Source of the DNA: Opitutaceae bacterium
Lineage (GTDB): Bacteria > Verrucomicrobiota > Verrucomicrobiia > Opitutales > Opitutaceae
DNA: 6,069 nt
NCBI GenBank assembly: GCA_031254955.1
Contig: JAIRTK010000235.1
Span: 1-6,069 of the forward strand
Direction of reading: 5' to 3'
Below the pieces are notes generated by a model, which ran no database searches, was not told the origin of the DNA, and saw nothing but the letters and a program-made list of their open reading frames with translations. Of the stretch, positions 1 to 5,388 are shown in pieces. The translations under genes and the position numbers were made by a program. Position 1 is the stretch's first letter. Each line of letters starts with the position of its first letter.

Positions 1-16
1 GGGCGGCGGGCGGGGC

Positions 17-59
17 GGCGCGACAGGTCGCGCCGTCAAAAGCGGCGAGAACTCGCCGC
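17..59. repeat. Pair of perfect 18-bp palindromes, 25 bp centre to centre
   Basis: GGCGCGACAGGTCGCGCC (17-34) and GCGGCGAGAACTCGCCGC (42-59) are each two perfect 8-bp arms around a 2-bp centre, separated by 7 bp. Their sequences differ but the design is the same. They look like the palindromic part of a dispersed intergenic repeat; copy number elsewhere cannot be seen from this window. Confidence 0.6.
38..59 (-). terminator. Candidate rho-independent terminator of the giant gene
   Basis: On the minus strand GCGGCGAG-TT-CTCGCCGC is followed directly by TTTTGA. It sits about 130 nt after the TAA at 192. The stem is strong; the T-run of four is short. It is the best terminator-like structure downstream of the giant gene, but it may act only as part of the palindromic repeat pair. 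Confidence 0.35.
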
Positions 60-191
60 ACTCCATAACAAGCCTCGCAGCGCGGCCGGACGGGGGCCGC
101 GTAACATCAGTTATTAAAAGATGATTTGCGTGAGACCGCCCGGAAACTTGCGGGCTTCTGTGAACTCTGTGTCCAATTGATTGGCTCGGTT

Positions 192-323
192 TTATTTGTT
201 TTTCAGGGATGCCGCGGCACGGCGGAGCAGCAGGGCGACGATGAGCGCGAGGAAGGGGAGCGTGGGCGCGCCGCCGCCGCCACCTCCGCCGCTGTTGTTA
301 TTATTATTGTTGTTATTGTTGTT
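192..323 (-). other. C-terminal sorting signal of the giant protein (Asn10-Ser-Gly7-hydrophobic-ArgArg)
   Basis: Residues 1587-1629 consist of ten Asn, one Ser, seven Gly, the hydrophobic run APTLPFLALIVALLL, then RR and the tail AAASLKNK. This tripartite layout (Gly-rich linker, short membrane segment, basic cluster at the very C-terminus) resembles GlyGly-CTERM signals, which are cut by rhombosortase-type rhomboid proteases, and more loosely PEP-CTERM and MYXO-CTERM signals. No sorting protease is encoded in this window. The tail after RR is longer than in a typical GlyGly-CTERM, so it may be a lineage-specific variant. Confidence 0.65.
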
Positions 324-3300
324 GCCGCCGGGATTGACGGTGAGTGTGGCGGTGTTGCTCGTCACGGTGGGGCCGCCGGGGTTGCTGGTCACGCGGACGC
401 TGTAGCTGCCGGCGTGGGTGGTTTGCTGGGCGTTGGTGATCGTATGGCTCGCACTGGTGGCGCCGGTGACGGGCGAGCCGTTTTTCAGCCATTGGTAGGC
501 GAGGTTTTCGCCGGTGGCGGTGACGTTGAAGGTGACGGTGGCGCCGGCGGTGACCGTCTGCGACTGCGGGTGCGCGGTGATGACGGGCGCGGCGGGCGCG
601 ACTGCGGCGCCGACCGTGACGGTGAACGCGCCGGACCACGCGGTTTCGGCGGCGTTGATGCTCATCGCCACGACGTAGGCGCCGGCGTGGTCGGCGGCGG
701 TGGCGGCGGTGACGGCGCGCGTGGCGGCGTTCGCGCCGGTGACGGGCTGGTGGTTGCGATACCAAACCCAGTCGGAGGGCGTGAAGCCGCTGCCGCTGGC
801 GGCGAGGGTGAAGCCGCCTCCGGCGGGGACGGAGGCTCCGGCGGCACTGGCGGTCGCGGCGGGGCCGGTCACGGTGGCGGTGATGCGGGCGGTGGCGGCG
901 GCACCGGGGGCCGGGACGGAGTTTTTGCCGGCGGTGTTGCCGGCGTGGGTGGCGATGAGGTTTTTGAGCGCGGCGGTGTCGCCGCCGGTGGCGCGGTGCG
1001 TGATGTGCGAGTAGGCGGGGACGAAGGTGTCCCAGTCGGGGGCGGGCGAGGTCGAGCCGGTGTTGCCGGACATCTGGTTGTCGCTGTGGCGGATGAGGCC
1101 GCCGGATTGCTTGGCGAGCGGGTCGGTCATGCCCTCGTAGATGTTGCCCATCGAGAAGAGGTGCGCGCCGTCACCGGCGATGGTGGCGGTGGTGTTGCCG
1201 GCGGCGGCGAGGTGGTTGTTGAACATGTGCACGCAGGCGTTGGTCGCGAGGGGCATGTCGTTTTTCAGGCCGGCGCCCCAGTGGTTGTGGTCGAGGATGA
1301 TGCGGGTGGCCGCGCCCGCGCCGTTGATGCGCATGGCGGAGCCGGAGCCGGCGGGCGTGGCGGTGAATTTGTTCCACGAGAAGGCGATGTTGTCCGCCGC
1401 GCCGGTAATGGTGACGGGGGCGTCGGTGAACGTGCAGTGCTCAACGGCCACGTCGGTCGCGCCGTTGATGGTGAGGGTGGCGGTGGTGAAGTTCACGCCG
1501 AGGATGACGATGTCGCCCGCGTCCGCCGGGATGGTGAGCGGGCCGGCGAGGGTGGCGTCCGCGTCCGCGCCGAGGATGGTCTTGCCGGTGGCGACGGTGA
1601 CGCCGCCGACGAACGAGAGGTCGAGTGCGCCGGTCACAATGATGGTGGCCGCGCCGGGGGCCTCGGCCTGCGTCTTGAACGCCTGCGCGAGGGCCTGCGG
1701 GTTGGGCAGGACGGCGAGCGTGGCGGTGGCGCTGGTGGCGGTGATGCCGGTGGCGTTGGTGACGGTCGCCTTGTAGTCGCCGGTGTCGTCGGCGGTGACG
1801 GGGGAGAGCGTGAGCGTGGCGGCGGTGGCGCCGGGGATGAGGACGTTGTTTTTGAACCACGCATAGGTGAACGGCGCGGTGCCGGCGGCGGTGACGGAGA
1901 GGGTGACGCTGTCGCCGGCGGTGGCGGTTTGCGTCTGCGGGTGCGCGGTGATGGATGGCGGGACGAGGATGGTGAGCACGGCGGCGGCGCTCGTGGCGGG
2001 GGCGCCGTGGCTGTTGGAAACGGTGACGGTGTAGCCGCCGGCGTCAGCGGCGGTGATGTTGTTGAGTGTGAGCGTGTCGCCGGTGGTGATGTCGCCGACG
2101 GGCGCGCCATCGCGGAACCAGGCGTAGGAGAGCGGCGCCTGCCCTCCGGCCTGCACGGTGAAGGTGACGCTGATATTCGTGCCGGCGACGACGGTCCGCG
2201 ATTGCGGCTGCGCGAGGATGATGGGCGCGTCGGAACCGCCGGTGAGCGTGGCGCGCGTGTTGTCAATGTAGGTGCCGTGGCCGCCCGCGACGCCGGCGCC
2301 AAGCTGTCCGGCCTCGTTGCTGCCGAACGCATACAGCCTGCCGTCGCCGGTCACGTAGGCGCTGTGCCGGCGGCCCGCGGCGATGGCGGTGACGTTTGAC
2401 GCGATTTGCAGCGGCGTGTCGGTGCTGGCAAGCCCGGCGTGCTCGGCGGTGGAGACGCCGATTTGCCCGTGGCTGTTGTCGCCCATCGCCCAGAGCGTGC
2501 CGTCGGTTTTCACGAAGAGACTGTGGTTGGTGCCCGCCGCGATGCGGGCGACGCCCGTGGCGACCAGCACCGGCGTGGAGTGGTAATCATCCCAGTCGGC
2601 GGTCGTGACGGCCACGCCAAGCTGCCCGGACTCGTTCAGGCCCAGCGTCCAAAGCTCGCCGTTGGTTTTCAAAACCAGCGTGTGCGAATAGCCCATCGCG
2701 ACGGCCTTCACGCCGCTGATGCCGGGCACTTGGAAGGGCGTGTTGCGGATGTTTTGCTCCCAGTCGCCGCTCACGGCGACGCCGAGCTGCCCGCGCTCGT
2801 TCTGGCCGGCGGCCCAGAGCGTGCCGTCGGTTTTCACGAACACGCAGCCCGATGCGCCCGCCGCGAAGGAGCCGGGGGCGGTGGCGACGCCGGCGGCGAT
2901 TTTGACGGGCGTGTCGTGGTCGGATTCGTCCCGCGCCGGGCCGTCGAGCGGGGTGTAGTTGTGCTGGCCAAACGCCCAGAGCGTGCCGTCGTTTTTCAGG
3001 AAAAGGCTGTGGCAGCCGCCGCCCGTCGAGGCCGCGACGACATCGGCGGTGGCGTGGGGATGCGGCACGAGCGCCGTGACACCCAGGCCGAGGCCGCACT
3101 GGTCGTAGCCGTTGCCGCCGATGCCCCAAAGCGAGCCGTCGGTTTTCGCGAAGAGCGCGAGGTAGTAGCCGGCGGCGATGGCGTCAACATCGCCCAGCAG
3201 GCGCGTGGCGGCGGGGTAACGGGTGAGGTCTTGCGCGTAGCCGATCTCGCCGAGCGCATACGCCGAGCCGTCGTGGGTGCGGAACACGGTGCTGTTGTAG

Positions 3301-5081
3301 CCCGCCGCGACGGAGGTGACGAAGCCGCTGCGCACGGTGAGCGCGGCGGCGGCGCTGGTGGCGGGGGCGACGGAGTTGGCGACGGTCACGGTGTAGGCGC
3401 CGGCGTCGGCGGCGGTGACGTTTTCGAGCGTGAGCACGGGCGTATCCGCGCCGCTGATACGCGCGCCGTTGGCGAGCGGCTCGCCGTCCCTGCTCCATTG
3501 GTAGGTGAGCTGGCCGGAGCCGAAGGCCGAGACGCCGAGGCGCGCGATGCCGCCGGCGGGCGCGTCGCACGCGGCGGGTTGCGCGGTGATGGACGGCCCG
3601 ACGGGTGTCACGACGAGCCTGTAAACCTGCGTGTCCTCGCCGTGCGCGCTGGCGACGGTCACGGCGTAGTCGCCGGCGTCGGCGGCGGTGGCTGGGGAAA
3701 ACGGGAGGCTGCTGGAAAACGTGTCGGCGGCGGTGACGACGCCGGGGACGGTCGTGCCGCCGCGCACCCAGCGGAAGGTGAGCGGCGGGGTGCTGTTGAG
3801 CGCCGCCGCGGCGGTGAGGGTGGCGGGGGAAAACTCGGTCACGGTCACGGTCTGGTTGTCCGAGATGAAGACAGCCGCCCTGCCGCCGGTGAGCTGGATG
3901 GCCTGGGGGCGCGGAGTCGGCGCGGAGCGGTCGCCGAGTTCGCCGTATTGGTTGCGCCCGACGCCCCAGAGGATGCCGTCGGTTTTCACGAAGAGGCTGG
4001 CGTAGTTGCCCGCCGCGGCGAGTCCGACGCCGGAGGCGAGCACGCGCACGGGCGTGGCGACGGTGCCGCCGATGTCCTGGCCGATTTGTCCGTAGCCGTT
4101 GGAACCCATGCCCCAGAGCGAGCCGTCGGCCTTGGTGAACATCGTGTGGTTGGTGGCGGCGGATATGGAGGTGACGGCGGGGGAGCCGGCGGGGACGATT
4201 TCCACCGGGACGGAGCGGTGGGTGGTCGTGCCGTCGCCGAGCATGGAATTGGCGTTGTCGCCCATCGCCCAGAGCGAGCCGTCGGCCTTGATGAAATAGC
4301 TCCTGTGGCCCGCCGCCCCGATGGAGCCGGGCGCGGTGGAAACACCGGTGGCGACCTGGACGGGCGTGTTGACGGCGACGGTCGAGTTGTTGCCGAGTTG
4401 CCCGCGATAATTGTAGCCCGTGGCCCAGAGGGTGCCGTCGTCCGCGAGGAACAGGGTGTGGTCGCTGCCCGCCGCGATGGCGATGATGGTCTTGTTGTTG
4501 GGGCTGCCGGTGAGGCCGGTCGCGATGGTGATGGGGCTGGTCTGGCTGGCCTGGGTGTAGCCGGTGCCAAGCTGCCCGCGGCCGTTGGCGCCCATGCCCC
4601 GGAGATCGCCGTTTTCCATGAGCAGCACGGTGTGCTCCAGGCCGGCGGCGACGGCTTTGACGGGATTGGCGGGGCCGAGCACCTGCACCGGGGTGCTCAT
4701 GTCGGTCGTGGTGCCGTAGCCGAGCTGGCCGTTGTTGTTGCGCCCCGCGGCCCAGAGCGAGCCGTTGGTTTTTATGAACACCGTGTGGCTGGAACCCGCC
4801 GCGATGGAACCGGGCGTGGCGCGGACGCCGGTGGCGATGAGCACGCGCCCCGTGCGATTGTCGGTGTCGCCCTGGCCAAGCTGTCCGCTGGAATTGAAGC
4901 CCGCGCCCCAAAGCTCGCCGTTGTCGAACAGGATCAGGCTGTGGTTGGACGCAGCGACGGCGACAGGCGTCGCCGTCGAGGGCTGCGCGGCGGCGGAGAG
5001 CGCCGCGAATGCCGTCGCGATGCAGACGAGCATGCGCGCGAATGCGCGCGGGAACGCGAGTGTGATTTTGTCGGTTTTCAT
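192..5081 (-). CDS. Giant secreted RCC1 / Ig-like / pectate-lyase-like beta-helix protein with C-terminal sorting signal
   Basis: Complete 1629-residue gene, ATG at 5081-5079, TAA at 194-192. Residues 1-32 form a Sec signal peptide (basic start, hydrophobic core LVCIATAFAALSA, likely cleavage after AAA before QP). Residues 40-407 hold seven RCC1 blades (pattern AAGxxHTxFxKxDGxLWxxGxNxxGQLG). Residues 408-585 hold two Ig-like domains, 586-949 seven more RCC1 blades, 950-1126 two Ig-like domains. Residues 1127-1388 are a PL1-like right-handed beta-helix (VEHCTF, DNIAFSWNKF, ILDHNHWG, VHMFNNH). Residues 1395-1583 hold two final Ig-like domains. The tail is Asn10 (1587-1596), Ser, Gly7 (1598-1604), a 15-residue hydrophobic segment, Arg-Arg and AAASLKNK. 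RCC1 propellers and Ig-like modules usually bind partners, so an exported adhesive or glycan-associated role is inferred; the ligand is unknown. The start is favoured because MKTDK directly precedes a good signal peptide, although the upstream TTTCCATTTCCACC has no Shine-Dalgarno. Domain families are confident, biological function is not. Confidence 0.95.
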   Translation of the reverse strand: MKTDKITLAFPRAFARMLVCIATAFAALSAAAQPSTATPVAVAASNHSLILFDNGELWGAGFNSSGQLGQGDTDNRTGRVLIATGVRATPGSIAAGSSHTVFIKTNGSLWAAGRNNNGQLGYGTTTDMSTPVQVLGPANPVKAVAAGLEHTVLLMENGDLRGMGANGRGQLGTGYTQASQTSPITIATGLTGSPNNKTIIAIAAGSDHTLFLADDGTLWATGYNYRGQLGNNSTVAVNTPVQVATGVSTAPGSIGAAGHRSYFIKADGSLWAMGDNANSMLGDGTTTHRSVPVEIVPAGSPAVTSISAATNHTMFTKADGSLWGMGSNGYGQIGQDIGGTVATPVRVLASGVGLAAAGNYASLFVKTDGILWGVGRNQYGELGDRSAPTPRPQAIQLTGGRAAVFISDNQTVTVTEFSPATLTAAAALNSTPPLTFRWVRGGTTVPGVVTAADTFSSSLPFSPATAADAGDYAVTVASAHGEDTQVYRLVVTPVGPSITAQPAACDAPAGGIARLGVSAFGSGQLTYQWSRDGEPLANGARISGADTPVLTLENVTAADAGAYTVTVANSVAPATSAAAALTVRSGFVTSVAAGYNSTVFRTHDGSAYALGEIGYAQDLTRYPAATRLLGDVDAIAAGYYLALFAKTDGSLWGIGGNGYDQCGLGLGVTALVPHPHATADVVAASTGGGCHSLFLKNDGTLWAFGQHNYTPLDGPARDESDHDTPVKIAAGVATAPGSFAAGASGCVFVKTDGTLWAAGQNERGQLGVAVSGDWEQNIRNTPFQVPGISGVKAVAMGYSHTLVLKTNGELWTLGLNESGQLGVAVTTADWDDYHSTPVLVATGVARIAAGTNHSLFVKTDGTLWAMGDNSHGQIGVSTAEHAGLASTDTPLQIASNVTAIAAGRRHSAYVTGDGRLYAFGSNEAGQLGAGVAGGHGTYIDNTRATLTGGSDAPIILAQPQSRTVVAGTNISVTFTVQAGGQAPLSYAWFRDGAPVGDITTGDTLTLNNITAADAGGYTVTVSNSHGAPATSAAAVLTILVPPSITAHPQTQTATAGDSVTLSVTAAGTAPFTYAWFKNNVLIPGATAATLTLSPVTADDTGDYKATVTNATGITATSATATLAVLPNPQALAQAFKTQAEAPGAATIIVTGALDLSFVGGVTVATGKTILGADADATLAGPLTIPADAGDIVILGVNFTTATLTINGATDVAVEHCTFTDAPVTITGAADNIAFSWNKFTATPAGSGSAMRINGAGAATRIILDHNHWGAGLKNDMPLATNACVHMFNNHLAAAGNTTATIAGDGAHLFSMGNIYEGMTDPLAKQSGGLIRHSDNQMSGNTGSTSPAPDWDTFVPAYSHITHRATGGDTAALKNLIATHAGNTAGKNSVPAPGAAATARITATVTGPAATASAAGASVPAGGGFTLAASGSGFTPSDWVWYRNHQPVTGANAATRAVTAATAADHAGAYVVAMSINAAETAWSGAFTVTVGAAVAPAAPVITAHPQSQTVTAGATVTFNVTATGENLAYQWLKNGSPVTGATSASHTITNAQQTTHAGSYSVRVTSNPGGPTVTSNTATLTVNPGGNNNNNNNNNNSGGGGGGGAPTLPFLALIVALLLRRAAASLKNK
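294..323 (-). repeat. AAY trinucleotide microsatellite encoding ten asparagines
   Basis: Ten consecutive AAC/AAT codons (on the plus strand, GTT and ATT triplets) encode Asn10 just before the Gly7 run. It is an AT-rich island in otherwise very GC-rich coding sequence. Mixing of the two codons (order on the plus strand: GTT GTT ATT ATT ATT GTT GTT ATT GTT GTT) interrupts the repeat and should limit slippage. Length changes by whole codons would leave the frame intact and only alter linker length. Confidence 0.9.
918..1703 (-). other. Pectate-lyase-like beta-helix domain, probably catalytically inactive
   Basis: Encodes residues 1127-1388 of the giant protein. The ladder ATLTINGATDVAVEHCTF, then PVTITGAADNIAFSWNKF, then RIILDHNHWG and CVHMFNNHL follows the order of polysaccharide lyase family 1 motifs. 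Against PelC as I remember it (ARLPLQRGGLVHAYNN), the aligned segment reads NDMPLATNACVHMFNN, which puts Asp1275 at the catalytic Arg and Thr1280 at the second conserved Arg. Calcium-ligand positions read Ala1201, Asp1220 (for Glu) and Thr1224. The fold assignment is fairly secure; loss of activity is inferred from a remembered alignment. Confidence 0.7.
2488..2840 (-). repeat. Identical 29-bp segments in RCC1 blades four and six of the second propeller
   Basis: Positions 2488-2516 and 2812-2840 are identical over 29 bp and encode the same blade core (FVKTDGTLWA). A 23-bp segment ending inside the first copy (2475-2497) is also identical to 4254-4276 in blade five of the first propeller, coding WAMGDN. 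Identity at the DNA level, including third codon positions, suggests recent duplication or gene conversion among blades. Confidence 0.75.
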
Positions 5082-5099
5082 GGTGGAAATGGAAATTTG

Positions 5100-5127
5100 A
5101 AAATGTGAGCGGAGGCGTGATTAACAA
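5100..5127 (-). promoter_or_regulatory. Weak sigma-70-like promoter candidate for the giant gene
   Basis: On the minus strand TTGTTA (5127-5122) is followed after 16 bp by CATTTT (5105-5100). The -35 match is reasonable (TTG plus a final A) but the -10 is poor. Transcription would start close to the ATG, giving a very short leader. It lies in the least GC-rich stretch upstream of the gene and overlaps the inverted repeat. Confidence 0.2.
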
Positions 5128-5139
5128 ATCCCCGCTCAC
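5105..5139. promoter_or_regulatory. Inverted repeat upstream of the giant gene, candidate operator or leader hairpin
   Basis: gtgagcgg (5105-5112) and ccgctcac (5132-5139) are perfect 8-bp inverted arms separated by 19 bp. The nearer arm ends 24 bp before the ATG at 5081, where a regulator binding site or a 5' leader hairpin would be expected. Half-sites two helical turns or more apart suit a dimeric regulator, but an 8-bp match can also arise by chance in GC-rich DNA. Confidence 0.35.
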
Positions 5140-5214
5140 CCATCCTTTGGGAAAACGCCGCGAAAAGTTGCGGATTAAACCGGGCTTCCTTTGAAAAATT
5201 TCGAGCCGGCCTTT

Positions 5215-5320
5215 GCTTGGGCGCAAGCGGGTCTCCCGCGCAAGCGTGGCTTGGGTAGCACAGGCGTCTCGCCCGTGGGTTTGATGCTTTCCCGGCAAAG
5301 CATGGGCGGATCGCCCATGC
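5215..5320. repeat. Cluster of GC-rich short-loop hairpins, dispersed intergenic repeat type
   Basis: Four inverted repeats follow in a row: gcggg-tct-cccgc (5227-5239); cacaggcg-tct-cgcccgtg (5259-5277, one mismatch); atgcttt-cccggc-aaagcat (5284-5303); gcatgggcg-gat-cgcccatgc (5300-5320), whose left arm overlaps the previous right arm. Three share a G-rich arm, a three-base centre and a C-rich arm. Translations of this stretch read STGVSPV and MGGSPMP on one strand and HGRDACAT on the other; from memory these strings recur in spurious proteins from Verrucomicrobiota and related phyla, which suggests a dispersed genomic repeat. No mobility gene is attached. Confidence 0.65.
5300..5320 (-). 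terminator. Possible weak terminator of the upstream membrane-protein gene
   Basis: Read on the minus strand, a perfect 9-bp stem with the loop ATC is followed by TTTG, about 70 nt after the TGA of the 5389-6069 gene. The T-run is only three bases, so intrinsic termination would be weak. The hairpin is also part of the dispersed repeat cluster, so it may be there for other reasons. Confidence 0.25.
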
Positions 5321-5388
5321 CACACGAACCGGCGGCTTCGCCGTCCACGAGCGGGCCGCCCGCGCCACTCAGCCCACGGAGATGGCTG

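Larger units (their letters stand above)
1..191. other. Non-coding region downstream of the giant gene with three hairpins
   Basis: No credible gene is visible in these 191 bp. Perfect palindromic elements lie at 17-34 (ggcgcgac-ag-gtcgcgcc) and 42-59 (gcggcgag-aa-ctcgccgc), and a 7-bp stem with a 7-nt loop at 81-101 (cgcggcc...ggccgcg). The rest (102-191), including the AT-rich patch around 105-125, shows only minor 5-bp inverted repeats. Confidence 0.7.
5082..5388. other. Intergenic region between the two minus-strand genes
   Basis: This 307-bp stretch holds no credible gene. Its right part (about 5215-5320) is a cluster of short hairpins of dispersed-repeat type. Its left part (5082-5150) is relatively AT-rich and carries an inverted repeat and a weak promoter candidate ahead of the giant gene. 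Between about 5150 and 5214 I see nothing distinctive. Confidence 0.7.

Noticed and set aside
138..184. Minor inverted repeats (gcccg/cgggc at 138-155 and ccaat/attgg at 173-184) just after the giant gene
   Set aside because: Stems of only five base pairs with no following T-run; expected by chance.
181..405. Small plus-strand frame with a run of eleven leucines resembling a membrane segment
   Set aside because: The leucines are the antisense reading of the Asn microsatellite; no independent coding evidence.
126..2399. Long plus-strand open frame of 757 codons opposite the 3' half of the giant gene
   Set aside because: Very Gly/Arg/Asp-rich with no domain pattern; it is the antisense shadow of GC-rich coding DNA, while the minus-strand frame gives clear Ig and RCC1 repeats.
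5024..5026. Cys20 in MLVC as a possible lipobox of the giant protein
   Set aside because: Val at -1 does not fit the lipobox, and a normal signal peptidase I site (AAA before QP) lies downstream.
2406..5108. Long plus-strand open frame of 900 codons opposite the 5' half of the giant gene
   Set aside because: Its apparent repeats (such as RPERAVGF) mirror the RCC1 blades on the other strand; no signal peptide or family features.
5215..5320. Possible CRISPR array or tRNA-like structure from the run of hairpins
   Set aside because: Units differ in sequence, there are no regular spacers, and no cloverleaf or CCA end can be drawn.
3184..5325. Minus-strand open frame of 713 codons in another frame
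   Set aside because: Arg/His-rich out-of-frame reading of the same RCC1 DNA; it begins inside the hairpin repeat cluster.
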